Shown here: one piece after another, positions 22,846 through 30,772 of the stretch
Numbering within the stretch: the stretch's first letter is position 1
Layout of the letters: the number at the start of each line of letters is the position of its first letter
Source: Lachnospiraceae bacterium NC2004
GTDB taxonomy: Bacteria > Bacillota > Clostridia > Lachnospirales > Lachnospiraceae
Length of the DNA: 48,244 bases
Assembly: GCA_000621905.1 (NCBI GenBank)
Contig: JHXB01000017.1
Coordinates: forward strand, 1-48,244
Reading direction: 5' to 3'
The notes under the pieces: generated by a model
Database searches by the model: none
Told to the model about the DNA's origin: nothing
What the model saw: only the letters and a program-made list of their open reading frames with translations
Program-made: the position numbers and the translations under genes

Positions 22846-23760
22846 ATGAAAAAGATTTTAACGAAGGTACTTGTAGGTTTATTGGTTGCAACAGCAACAT
22901 TTGGTTTTACGGGATGTGGTTCTAAGAACTCAGCAACTGAATCAAAAAAAGATACTGCAGCAACTGAGGGAGCCAAAAAAGAGGCTAAGAGTGATGACAG
23001 TAAGAAGGTTACAGTAGGTGTATGCGCCGGCCCTTACGGTGATATGTTTGAGGATGCTATCAAGCCATCTCTTAAAGAGCTTGGATATGATGTAGAGATT
23101 ATTGAGATTTCAGATATCGTTACCCCAAATACAGCGGTTGATGAGGGTGAGATTACTCTTAATGTATTCCAGCACTCTATATATCTTAACAACTTTAACA
23201 AAGAGCATGGAACACATCTTACTTATGTAACAGAGATTCCTACAGCAGGAATGGGTATTTTTTCTGATAAAGTTGACAAGCTTGAGGATCTTCCAAAGGG
23301 TGCAAAGATTGCTATTCCTAACGATGTTACCAATACAGCCAGAGCTCTTAGAGTGCTTGCACAGACAGGACAGATTGAGCTTGATCAGAGTGTTGAGCAG
23401 GCAACTGTAACAGTTGATGATGTAACAAGCAATCCTAATGAGTATGTATTTGAGGAGATGAACCCAGAGGTTCTTCCTAATATCCTTGACAGTGTTGATG
23501 CAGCTATTATCAATGGTTACTTTGCTATCGCAGCAGGTTTTGACCTTTCTAAGGACCTTTATAACGAGAAGGTTACAGAGGGATATATCAACGTTATCGC
23601 AGTAAGAGAAGCTGATAAGGATTCAGAGCTTACAAAGACTATTGATAAGATTGTACATTCAGATGCGTTTAGAACAGCTATTGAGGATGAGAACAAGCAG
23701 TATAAGTCATTCACAAAGCCGGATGGTTACTATGATGAGAGCCAGTTTGCAAATGAATAA
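22846..23760 (+). CDS. metQ: Methionine-type ABC transporter substrate-binding lipoprotein MetQ
   Basis: A 304-residue NlpA-family lipoprotein. The signal peptide ends in a lipobox FTGC (Cys 24), followed by a Lys/Ala/Asp-rich linker. The mature domain has GVCAGPYGDMFEDAIKP, DEGEITLNVFQHSIYLNNFN and the family's IAIPNDVTNTARAL motif. It should be membrane-anchored and feed MetNI. The family mostly binds L- or D-methionine, but members for other amino acids and dipeptides exist. Separation from metNI by the OFOR genes suggests that uptake and catabolism, or uptake and synthesis, are co-regulated. Confidence 0.9.
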   Translation: MKKILTKVLVGLLVATATFGFTGCGSKNSATESKKDTAATEGAKKEAKSDDSKKVTVGVCAGPYGDMFEDAIKPSLKELGYDVEIIEISDIVTPNTAVDEGEITLNVFQHSIYLNNFNKEHGTHLTYVTEIPTAGMGIFSDKVDKLEDLPKGAKIAIPNDVTNTARALRVLAQTGQIELDQSVEQATVTVDDVTSNPNEYVFEEMNPEVLPNILDSVDAAIINGYFAIAAGFDLSKDLYNEKVTEGYINVIAVREADKDSELTKTIDKIVHSDAFRTAIEDENKQYKSFTKPDGYYDESQFANE

Positions 23761-23801
23761 TAATAGCTAATTTGAATAGAAGATATGATGGAGGCTAAAA
23801 A

Positions 23802-25136
23802 ATGGGAGAAAGCAAATACTGGGAGGAAAAGTGGGAAACCCTTCCTCGTAAAGATATAGAAGCAGCTCAGTTAGAGAGTCTGAAAGAGATAGTAAAATAT
23901 GCTTATGATAATACAGTTTACTATAAGAAGAGCTTTGATGAGGCAGGTGTAAAGCCTGAGGATATCAAGAGTTTAGAGGATATACAGAAACTGCCATTTA
24001 TCGATAAGCAGACAGAGAGAAAGACTCAGGGAATTGGTTCCATGGTTGGTGAGCTCTCGGCAGTACCGGAAAATGACATTGTGTTCATTTCGGCTTCGAG
24101 TGGTTCAACTGGAGTTCCAACTATTAGTCCATTTACACAGAAGGATTTTGATGAATGGATGAATATAGAGAGTCGACTTATGTACCAAGCTGGTATGCGT
24201 AAGCATGATAGATATATGCATGGCATAAACTTTAGTCTTTTCGTCGGAGGACCTTGTGTCCTCGGTGCTCAGAGGCTGGGTGCCATGGGAATATGGGCAG
24301 GAACACTCCCGTCTGACAGATTGTTATATATAATACAGCAGTTTAAACCAACTTTTATCCAAACAACTCCATCATATGCTTTGTACCTCGGTGAGACAGC
24401 AAAGAAGAAGGGGATTGATCCAAAAAGCCTTTCGGTGAAAAGGATTATTGTTGCAGGTGAACCCGGTGGTTCAATTCCTGCAACGAGAAATGCTATAGAG
24501 GCATTATGGGATGCCAAGCTGATTGAGTTCTATGGATTATCGGACATCTTTGGAGCATGTGCAGGTATGTGTGATGAACAGCATGGACTGCATCTTGCTG
24601 AGGATCATATTCTGGTTGAAACTGTAGATCCGAAGACGGGAGATGTTTTAAAAGATGGTGAGACAGGAGAACTTGTATTTACAAGTATCCGTAAGCACGC
24701 ACGTCCTATGATTCGTTTCAGAACAGGCGATATAGGATATGTAGATAAGAGCACATGTAAATGTGGAAGAACATCTGCCAGAATTCATATCGTAGGAAGA
24801 AAGGACGATATGTTTATTGTTTCCGGCGTCAACATTTTCCCATCTGATGTTGAGACAGTTCTTAGAGACTTTGAGGGTATCACCGGTGAGTATAGAATCC
24901 ATGTGTTTGAGCGAGACTATACTGCAAGATACGGAGTCGAGGTCGAGAAGGCTGAGCCGAATGCTGATGTAGAGGATATCAAGAAGAGAGTTATCGCGGC
25001 ACTTAAGAGTCGTATAGGTGTAAAGCCGGATTATATATCAGTGCTTGCTGATGGCGAACTTCCAAGAGCAGAGCATAAAGCAAAGCGACTTATAGACGAA
25101 AGAGAACACACTATTGATCAGGCAATCCTGATCTAG
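23802..25136 (+). CDS. PaaK-type AMP-forming acid-CoA ligase
   Basis: A 444-residue protein of the phenylacetate-CoA ligase branch of the adenylating superfamily. Seen are the P-loop-like SASSGSTGVPTI, FYGLSDIFG (YGxTE-type motif), FRTGDIGYV, the zinc-like CKCGRTSARIHIVGRKDDM and the C-terminal catalytic Lys in RAEHKAKR. It joins an organic acid to CoA at the cost of ATP to AMP; the reverse would give ATP from acyl-CoA. Genes like this often lie by indolepyruvate-type oxidoreductases. It is 41 bases after metQ and followed at once by an aminotransferase. Confidence 0.88.
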   Translation: MGESKYWEEKWETLPRKDIEAAQLESLKEIVKYAYDNTVYYKKSFDEAGVKPEDIKSLEDIQKLPFIDKQTERKTQGIGSMVGELSAVPENDIVFISASSGSTGVPTISPFTQKDFDEWMNIESRLMYQAGMRKHDRYMHGINFSLFVGGPCVLGAQRLGAMGIWAGTLPSDRLLYIIQQFKPTFIQTTPSYALYLGETAKKKGIDPKSLSVKRIIVAGEPGGSIPATRNAIEALWDAKLIEFYGLSDIFGACAGMCDEQHGLHLAEDHILVETVDPKTGDVLKDGETGELVFTSIRKHARPMIRFRTGDIGYVDKSTCKCGRTSARIHIVGRKDDMFIVSGVNIFPSDVETVLRDFEGITGEYRIHVFERDYTARYGVEVEKAEPNADVEDIKKRVIAALKSRIGVKPDYISVLADGELPRAEHKAKRLIDEREHTIDQAILI

Positions 25137-25153
25137 ATTTGGAGGATAAGACA

Positions 25154-26326
25154 TTGCCTGAACTTGCTGAAAGAACAAATGGATTTACTGATTCGGTCAT
25201 AAGGCGAATGACGCGTGTGGCCAATAAATATGGGGCTATTAATCTGTCTCAGGGTTTTCCGGATTTTGATCCGCCTGTTGAGATAGTAAAGAGATTACAG
25301 GATATATCACTTGTAGGACCTCATCAGTATCCGATAACCTGGGGAGCTAAAAACTTCAGAGATGCACTTGCTAAAAAGCAGGAACGATTTATGGGAAGGA
25401 CTATAGATCCGGAACAGGAAATACTTGTTACCTGTGGAAGTACAGAAGCTATGATAACTGCAATGCTTACAGTTGTTAATCCCGGAGATAAGGTTATAGT
25501 CTTTTCACCATTTTATGAAAATTACGGAGCTGATGCCATACTATCGGGAGCAGAACCTATATACGTTCCGCTGAATCCGCCAAACTTTGACTTTGATCCT
25601 GAGGTGCTTGAAGATGCATTTAGACAGCATCCTAAAGCGTTAGTACTATGTAATCCTTCAAACCCTTCGGGAAAGGTTTTCACTCGTGATGAGCTTAAGA
25701 TAATAGCTGATCTCGCAATTAAGTACGACAGTTTTGTAATAACTGATGAGGTGTATGAGCATATAGTGTATGAGCCATATCAGCATACCTATATAAGTTC
25801 ACTTCCGGGGATGTACGAGAGAACTATATCCTGCAGTTCGTTATCAAAGACATATTCTATAACGGGCTGGCGACTTGGGTATTTAATCGCACCTCCTGAC
25901 CTAACTGAGAGAGCTAAGAAGGTTCACGATTTTCTGACGGTTGGTGCGGCCTCTCCACTTATGGAGGCAGCGGTAGTGGGACTTCAGTTTCCGGATTCAT
26001 ACTATGATGAGCTTAGAGCGCATTATACTCATATGAAAGATTTATTCCTAGATGGACTTAAGAATCTTGGCTTTCATTATTCAGAGCCACAGGGTGCGTA
26101 CTTTGTACTGGTAGACGTTTCTGAGTATGGAGTTAAGGATGATCTTAAGTTCTGCGAATGGATGGCAGAACATGTGGGTGTTGCGGCAGTTCCGGGGTCA
26201 AGCTTCTTTAAGGATGATATAAATAATTATATTAGACTTCACTTTGCTAAAAAAGATGAAACGCTTAATGAAGCCCTGGAGCGACTTTCAACATTTAAAT
26301 CAAAAGTCATTGGGTATTCGGCGTAA
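25154..26326 (+). CDS. Pyridoxal-phosphate aminotransferase, class I/II
   Basis: A 390-residue fold-type I aminotransferase. Visible motifs are NLSQGFPDFDPP near the start, VTCGSTEAMITAM, NPSNPSGKVF, DEVYEHIVY, the PLP lysine in SSLSKTYSITGWR, and the carboxylate-binding Arg in NYIRLHFAK. Subgroup members use aromatic amino acids, methionine or glutamine with 2-oxo acids. The start appears to be TTG 25154, because GGAGG (25141-25145) is eight bases before it while the earlier TTG 25139 overlaps that site. It is the last gene of the met/OFOR/ligase cluster, 15 bases after the ligase. Confidence 0.9.
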   Translation: MPELAERTNGFTDSVIRRMTRVANKYGAINLSQGFPDFDPPVEIVKRLQDISLVGPHQYPITWGAKNFRDALAKKQERFMGRTIDPEQEILVTCGSTEAMITAMLTVVNPGDKVIVFSPFYENYGADAILSGAEPIYVPLNPPNFDFDPEVLEDAFRQHPKALVLCNPSNPSGKVFTRDELKIIADLAIKYDSFVITDEVYEHIVYEPYQHTYISSLPGMYERTISCSSLSKTYSITGWRLGYLIAPPDLTERAKKVHDFLTVGAASPLMEAAVVGLQFPDSYYDELRAHYTHMKDLFLDGLKNLGFHYSEPQGAYFVLVDVSEYGVKDDLKFCEWMAEHVGVAAVPGSSFFKDDINNYIRLHFAKKDETLNEALERLSTFKSKVIGYSA

Positions 26327-26342
26327 TTTTTTAAAATAATTA

Positions 26343-26403
26343 TTGACATGAAATAGGTAATATGTTACATTTTATAAAAATAAATGTAACATATTACCTA
26401 TTT
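26343..26403 (+). promoter_or_regulatory. MarR promoter with a perfect 22-bp palindrome
   Basis: The arms at 26351-26372 and 26382-26403 are exactly complementary over 22 bp, with a nine-base AT loop. Each arm contains GTAATATGTTAC, itself a dyad, so two dimers could bind. TTGACA at 26343-26348 and TACATT at 26366-26371 put the promoter inside. The following TTTGTTTTTG means it might also terminate the upstream operon. Confidence 0.7.
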
Positions 26404-26425
26404 GTTTTTGATTGGAGGATGGTGA

Positions 26426-26905
26426 ATGAATTACGAAAAAGAGATGAACATGAACAATGTAGAATTTGGAGATATGCCTCCCCAAGCTTTCTTGCTTGGG
26501 TTACTTAGTGCATTTGACAACAGGTATCAGGCAGCGGCAGATGCGTTTTTTAAGGAGATTACATGGAAGCAGTTTTTTGCTATCATTTGCATAAATCTCT
26601 GTAAGGAAGCTCCAACTATTAATGAACTGTCGGATGTCATGGGATGTTCACACCAGAATGTGAAGCAGATACTGCTAAAGCTGGAGAAGAAAGGCTTTGT
26701 ATCTATGGTTCCGGACGAGTATGACAAAAGAAAACAGCGAATATTTGTAACTGAGGAAGCAATGGAATTTTTAGAAGAAAATGATAACAACGGGCAGCAG
26801 AGCCAGTACATCATCGGGCGCATTTTTGAAGGGGTCGATGATAAGAGCCTTAAGACAACTGTACAGACTATTATGAAAATGGAAAGGAATTTGAGTGAGT
26901 TATGA
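26426..26905 (+). CDS. MarR family transcriptional regulator
   Basis: A 159-residue winged-helix protein. The DNA-binding unit is TINELSDVMGCSHQNVKQIL followed by LKLEKKGFVSMVPDEYDKRK, with the wing Asp-Lys-Arg pair typical of MarR (DxRxxR-like). Two Cys occur (ICINLC before the helix, and GCSHQN in the recognition region), so a thiol-based redox signal is conceivable. It overlaps the flavodoxin gene by four bases (ATGA) and probably represses both through the 22-bp palindrome just upstream. Confidence 0.85.
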   Translation: MNYEKEMNMNNVEFGDMPPQAFLLGLLSAFDNRYQAAADAFFKEITWKQFFAIICINLCKEAPTINELSDVMGCSHQNVKQILLKLEKKGFVSMVPDEYDKRKQRIFVTEEAMEFLEENDNNGQQSQYIIGRIFEGVDDKSLKTTVQTIMKMERNLSEL

Positions 26906-27435
26906 AAGCATTAGTAATATACACATCACAAACAGGATTTACAAAGAAGTACGCAGAGTGGATTGCCGACAAGATGGGCGGAGATCTGCTTGATTTAAAG
27001 GAAGCTCAAAAGAAGCCGGGCGATTATTTTGATGATTATGATGCAATCTGTTACGGTGGATGGGCTATGGCAGGAAATGTTGTCAAGGCGAAGTGGTTTC
27101 TTGATAAAGCTACTGCGTGGAAAGATAAGCGACTTGCAGTGTTCTGTGTGGGAGGAAGCCCTAATGATAATCCGGATGTTGAGGTATTCTTAAAGAGAGC
27201 ATTAACAGACGAGCAGAGACAATATATTAAAGCATTTTATTGCCAGGGTGGATTTAATTACGAGAAGATGAATGCACCTTCTAAACTTGCTATGAAAATG
27301 TTCGTAAGTGCTCTAAAGAAAAAGAAGAATCAGACTGAGGCCGAGAAGACAATGGTTAAGATGATTGCAACTTCTTATGACATTTCCGACGTCAAATATA
27401 TTGAACCTATTGTTTCGTATCTTGAAAATGAATAG
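26902..27435 (+). CDS. Flavodoxin-domain protein
   Basis: A 177-residue protein with an FMN-binding flavodoxin fold: VIYTSQTGFTKKYAEWIADK (phosphate loop), YGGWAMAGNV (loop near the isoalloxazine ring) and VFCVGGSPNDNP. The length and pattern fit the Flavodoxin_5/HemG-like group rather than a short electron-carrier flavodoxin. It could be an FMN-dependent reductase that responds to oxidants or quinones under MarR control. Translationally coupled to marR by ATGA overlap. Confidence 0.82.
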   Translation: MKALVIYTSQTGFTKKYAEWIADKMGGDLLDLKEAQKKPGDYFDDYDAICYGGWAMAGNVVKAKWFLDKATAWKDKRLAVFCVGGSPNDNPDVEVFLKRALTDEQRQYIKAFYCQGGFNYEKMNAPSKLAMKMFVSALKKKKNQTEAEKTMVKMIATSYDISDVKYIEPIVSYLENE

Positions 27436-27469
27436 AGACAGGGTGGATTATGAAGAAAAGAAGGAAGAG

Positions 27470-27490
27470 CCATGGGGACAGACCTTGTGG
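27470..27490. repeat. REP-like element that contributes a false start codon
   Basis: CCATGGGGACAGACCTTGTG plus G. Its internal ATG (27472) is in frame with the next gene and would add 13 artefactual residues; the real start at 27511 has its own ribosome binding site. Confidence 0.72.
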
Positions 27491-27510
27491 TTAGTATAGG
27501 AGAGTTAACT

Positions 27511-28548
27511 ATGTACAACGAATACTTAGAACGAACAGAATATGTAGATTACGATAATCCTAACATCAAAAGTTTGGCTGATAAATTAAAAGCAGAGTCT
27601 AATGACGAATTATCTCTCATAAGAAACACATATCATTATGTAAGAGACGAAATCAAGCATTCCTGGGATGTACAGGATCATCGAGTTACAGTTACAGCGA
27701 GCGATACGCTTCGTGAGGGAGTTGGAATCTGTTGGGCGAAGGCTAACCTACTTGCCGCACTTCTTCGAGCAAATGGTATCCCTGCCGGATTTTCCTACCA
27801 GCGCCTGACTCTTGGAGATACACCTGATACTGGATATTGCATCCACGCAATGAATACGGTATATATCGCTAGTCTTGATAAGTGGATCAGGCTTGATGCG
27901 AGAGGCAATAATGAAGGTGTAAATGCAGAGTTTTCAACGGACGAAGAGAAGCTTGCATTTGCAATCAAGAGTGAGGGTGAGATAGACTATCACGATAACC
28001 ATTCATATCCGGATCAAAATCTTATGAAGGTTTTAAGAGAGAGCACTGATGCAATAGATATGTATCTTCATCATTTGCCGGAACAACTGTCTTATGGTGT
28101 CACATATAAGATTGCGACAAATGATGACATGGAGCAAATGATGAGCAGCCGCCTTGAAATGCTTAAGGTTGTTAATAATCTTGATTTCGACTATGAATAC
28201 AGTGATGAGATTGTTGAAAGCAGCATAGAGTATTTTAAAAATGGAGACCATACCACTGTTCTGGCCATGGATGGCGCTCGTGTCATAGGTTGCGCTTCGA
28301 TGAGCTATATGTATATCATGCCAACATTTGACCATCCTACAGGCAAGCGTGCGCATCTTATGAATGTGTATACGATGAAGGAATGGCAGAGACACGGCAT
28401 TGCTAAGCATATGGTATCGATGCTTATAGATGATGCATGGAAACGCGGAGCAACGGAAATCAGCCTTGATGCAACTGACGAAGGCCGCCTGTTGTATGAA
28501 AAGATGGGGTTTACCGATTCACCGGCGGCTATGGCACTTACTAAATGA
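27511..28548 (+). CDS. Transglutaminase-like protease fused to a GNAT acetyltransferase
   Basis: A 345-residue two-domain protein. Residues 1 to about 195 form a transglutaminase-like domain with the catalytic triad Cys (GVGICWAKANLLAALLRANG), His (YCIHAMNTVYI) and Asp (WIRLDARGNN). Residues about 200-345 form a GNAT domain with ATNDDMEQMMSSRLEM, VYTMKEWQRHGIAKHMVSML (motif A) and the tail YEKMGFTDSPAAMAL. Bacterial transglutaminase-like proteins are usually peptidases or amidases. The pairing suggests cleavage and acetylation of one target, but none is known to me. ATG 27511 has TAGGAGAG upstream. It ends at a hairpin shared with the convergent gene. Confidence 0.85.
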   Translation: MYNEYLERTEYVDYDNPNIKSLADKLKAESNDELSLIRNTYHYVRDEIKHSWDVQDHRVTVTASDTLREGVGICWAKANLLAALLRANGIPAGFSYQRLTLGDTPDTGYCIHAMNTVYIASLDKWIRLDARGNNEGVNAEFSTDEEKLAFAIKSEGEIDYHDNHSYPDQNLMKVLRESTDAIDMYLHHLPEQLSYGVTYKIATNDDMEQMMSSRLEMLKVVNNLDFDYEYSDEIVESSIEYFKNGDHTTVLAMDGARVIGCASMSYMYIMPTFDHPTGKRAHLMNVYTMKEWQRHGIAKHMVSMLIDDAWKRGATEISLDATDEGRLLYEKMGFTDSPAAMALTK

Positions 28549-28552
28549 TTAA

Positions 28553-28580
28553 ACCCACGGGTTATCCCGTGGGTATTCTT
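28553..28580. terminator. Hairpin between convergent genes
   Basis: ACCCACGGG (28553-28561), TTAT, CCCGTGGGT (28566-28574): a perfect 9-bp stem with a weak T-rich tail on the plus strand. It lies between two stop codons and could terminate transcription from both sides. Confidence 0.6.
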
Positions 28581-29256
28581 ATCCAAACAGCCTGGTTGCA
28601 ATTTGTTCAAGTTCCCTTCTTTCATCAGAATTATCATATCCGCTTTCCTTGTCATCAATGCCCTTTACGGGATCGATAGAAAATAAGCCATCACGATTAC
28701 AATAAAAGAAGATTCTTCTGACTCCTCTAATCTTAAACCTTGCTTCTGCACTACCTTCCGGATAGAGCTTTACCATCTGCATATTATCAGATGATGCCGC
28801 TGCCATAAATGAAATGTAATGCTCCTTCGTCATACTGTGGTCAACCCTGACATAATACTCATCCTCAACACGTTCAATAAATATCATGTGTTGCTCATCT
28901 GTAGGCTCTACCTCTAAAGGCACAAGCTGGATTCCGTGACAGTGGATAGCAACTTCTCCCATGCTGTGTATCACATTTCCACAGACAGGACAAACATAAA
29001 ATTTAGAGCGAAGCATATTGGCGGATACATTTGCATTATGAATGGTATTGCCCGATATAAGCTCCGTAACGGATATCCTGAATGCATTTGCAATCGGCTC
29101 CAGCAATGTAATATCCGGTAGTCCTCGGAATCGCTCCCATTTTGAGACAGTTTTCTCACTCACTCCAAGTATTTCTGCAAGTTGAAGCTGTGTCATCTTG
29201 TTCTTTTCGCGCAGTTCTTTAATAACTGCTCCTGTTACATATTGGTTCATATTCAT
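28579..29256 (-). CDS. XRE-type regulator with desulfoferrodoxin-like C-terminal domain
   Basis: A 225-residue protein. Residues about 8-66 form an XRE helix-turn-helix (MTQLQLAEILGVSEKTVSKW). From about residue 85 a desulfoferrodoxin/superoxide-reductase-like part follows: YVCPVCGNVIHSMGE, then VRVDHSMTKEHYISF and FFYCNRDGLFS. Superoxide reductases bind iron by four His and one Cys, ending in 'CNxHG'; here that His is Asp (CNRDG), so a catalytic centre is doubtful and a metal- or redox-sensing role is more likely. It is transcribed alone, away from the GntR operon. Confidence 0.85.
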   Translation of the reverse strand: MNMNQYVTGAVIKELREKNKMTQLQLAEILGVSEKTVSKWERFRGLPDITLLEPIANAFRISVTELISGNTIHNANVSANMLRSKFYVCPVCGNVIHSMGEVAIHCHGIQLVPLEVEPTDEQHMIFIERVEDEYYVRVDHSMTKEHYISFMAAASSDNMQMVKLYPEGSAEARFKIRGVRRIFFYCNRDGLFSIDPVKGIDDKESGYDNSDERRELEQIATRLFG

Positions 29257-29341
29257 ACACCTCCATGAACAGATTGTATATCATTTTTTATGAAAATGTT
29301 ACCTACGGAGAGTAGAGTAACTTAGAGCTAAATCAAATTCT

Positions 29342-29381
29342 CGGGGTCTGTCCCCCTTAAATCAGAGATCTGTCCCCGTGG
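29342..29381. repeat. Pair of REP-like units, minus orientation
   Basis: GGGGTCTGTCCCC (29343-29355) and AGATCTGTCCCCGTGG (29366-29381) are two units read on the other strand, in the region between the XRE and GntR genes. Confidence 0.65.
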
Positions 29382-29421
29382 TTTCATCCTTTGGGTTGAT
29401 GGTAACATATGAAAATATTAG

Positions 29422-29485
29422 TTGACAATACAAATTGGATATGTTAATCTGTATTACACATACTAGTACAGTTAGTACATAATAC
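29422..29485 (+). promoter_or_regulatory. Promoter and probable operator of the GntR-ABC operon
   Basis: TTGACA (29422-29427), 17 bases, TAATCT (29445-29450). Just downstream, GTATTA (29451-29456) and TAATAC (29480-29485) are inverted around a direct repeat TAGTACA-G-TTAGTACA, a plausible site for the YtrA-type regulator encoded next. Confidence 0.55.
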
Positions 29486-29528
29486 AACAAATGATACACT
29501 TATGTAACTTGGATAGAGGTGATTTTTA

Positions 29529-29897
29529 TTGATAACAATAGATTACAGAATTGATAAGCCAATCTACGAGCAGATTGTCGAACAGTTCAAAATTAATATT
29601 GTCAAAGGTATATATAAACCAGGGGATAAGGTTACAAGTGTCAGAAAGATGGCATCGATGCTTGATATCACTCCATCCACTGTTTCCAAAGCCTATTATG
29701 AATTGGAACGTCAGGGGATTATATATACTCTCCGCGCTAAAGGCACATACATATCCGATATCAGCGAAACTGACACCCAAGTTGATGAAAATGCAATCAG
29801 TCGCCGGATGTTAAGCGAGATTATTGAGCTTAAGCACGGTGGATATAGCTTAGACGAAATCCAATCTATAGTTGCCAAACTATACTCATCAATCTGA
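29529..29897 (+). CDS. GntR family regulator, YtrA type
   Basis: A 122-residue protein: an N-terminal winged helix (DKPIYEQIVEQFKINIVKGI, then KVTSVRKMASMLDITPSTVS and the YELERQGIIYTLRAKGTY wing) with only a short helical tail, as in YtrA regulators of ABC transporters. The start is TTG 29529, eight bases after AGAGGTG. It is followed after 14 bases by an ABC ATPase and a permease. In Bacillus subtilis ytr operons YtrA represses its own operon and responds to cell-envelope antibiotics; that function is inferred here by analogy. Confidence 0.85.
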   Translation: MITIDYRIDKPIYEQIVEQFKINIVKGIYKPGDKVTSVRKMASMLDITPSTVSKAYYELERQGIIYTLRAKGTYISDISETDTQVDENAISRRMLSEIIELKHGGYSLDEIQSIVAKLYSSI

Positions 29898-29911
29898 CAG
29901 GAGGCATAGAC

Positions 29912-30772
29912 ATGATTAAAGTTAACGAACTATCTAAAAAGTATAACGCTGAAAATGTTATCGATGATTTATCATTTACACTTGAAAGCGGAACCATCTA
30001 TGGTTTGATTGGATCAAACGGTTCCGGTAAAACCACTCTCATAAAATGTCTGACAGGAATATATCGACCTGATAAAGGCGAAGTAACATTAGATAACAAT
30101 CTAATATACGAGAACCGTAACGCTAAGAGAGAAATAGCATACATAGAAGACACTCCTCAGCACATTAATCATTTTACTGTTACAAGAATGGGATTATATT
30201 ATGGCTCATTCTATGACGATTTTTCACACGAAAGATTTTTAGAATTAGCAGATGAACTTTCTTTAAATCCCAAGGCACATATAAGCAACATGTCACTCGG
30301 TCAGAAGAAAAAGCTAAGTTTTGCATTAGCGTTTGCAAGAAATGCGAAGCATATTATATTGGACGAACCAGAAAACGGTCTTGATAACGAGTCAAGGCTT
30401 GTGGTCAGAAAGCTCATACAAGATGCAGCTGACAACGGCGCTTCTGTTCTCATTTCCTCACATGATCTTACCAATATTGAGGACATGTGCGATACAATAT
30501 TTATGATTGATAAAGGTAAAATCATATATACAGATTCTATTGATGACATCTTGGAAAATGCAAGCAAATGGCTGATAAAAGCTACAGACGCAAGTGACTT
30601 AGATGCCTATGTTTTACAGCAGGAAGATGACGTTATGACAGTTGTTTTATTAAGAGACAGAGTGTCCGCAAGAGAGTATTTACTTTCCAAAAATACTACA
30701 ATAATCGACTCGCTTAAAGTCGAATTAATCGACACTTATATGGCACTAAAGGAGGTGGGCAATAATGAATAA
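29912..30772 (+). CDS. ABC transporter ATPase, YtrB-like
   Basis: A 286-residue ATPase with Walker A GSNGSGKTT, signature MSLGQKKKLSFAL, Walker B HIILDEPENGLD and switch SSHDL. In the D-loop region Asn replaces the usual Ser/Thr (DEPENGLD), as often seen in this subgroup. The last 80 residues are an accessory domain. CAGGAGGCA precedes the start. It overlaps the permease gene by eight bases. It is likely to energise an exporter or lipid-linked envelope function. Confidence 0.88.
   Translation: MIKVNELSKKYNAENVIDDLSFTLESGTIYGLIGSNGSGKTTLIKCLTGIYRPDKGEVTLDNNLIYENRNAKREIAYIEDTPQHINHFTVTRMGLYYGSFYDDFSHERFLELADELSLNPKAHISNMSLGQKKKLSFALAFARNAKHIILDEPENGLDNESRLVVRKLIQDAADNGASVLISSHDLTNIEDMCDTIFMIDKGKIIYTDSIDDILENASKWLIKATDASDLDAYVLQQEDDVMTVVLLRDRVSAREYLLSKNTTIIDSLKVELIDTYMALKEVGNNE

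Noticed and set aside
27472-27510. In-frame N-terminal extension of the transglutaminase-GNAT protein
   Set aside because: The upstream ATG belongs to a REP-like unit, while ATG 27511 has its own TAGGAGAG site; the extra 13 residues have no family match.
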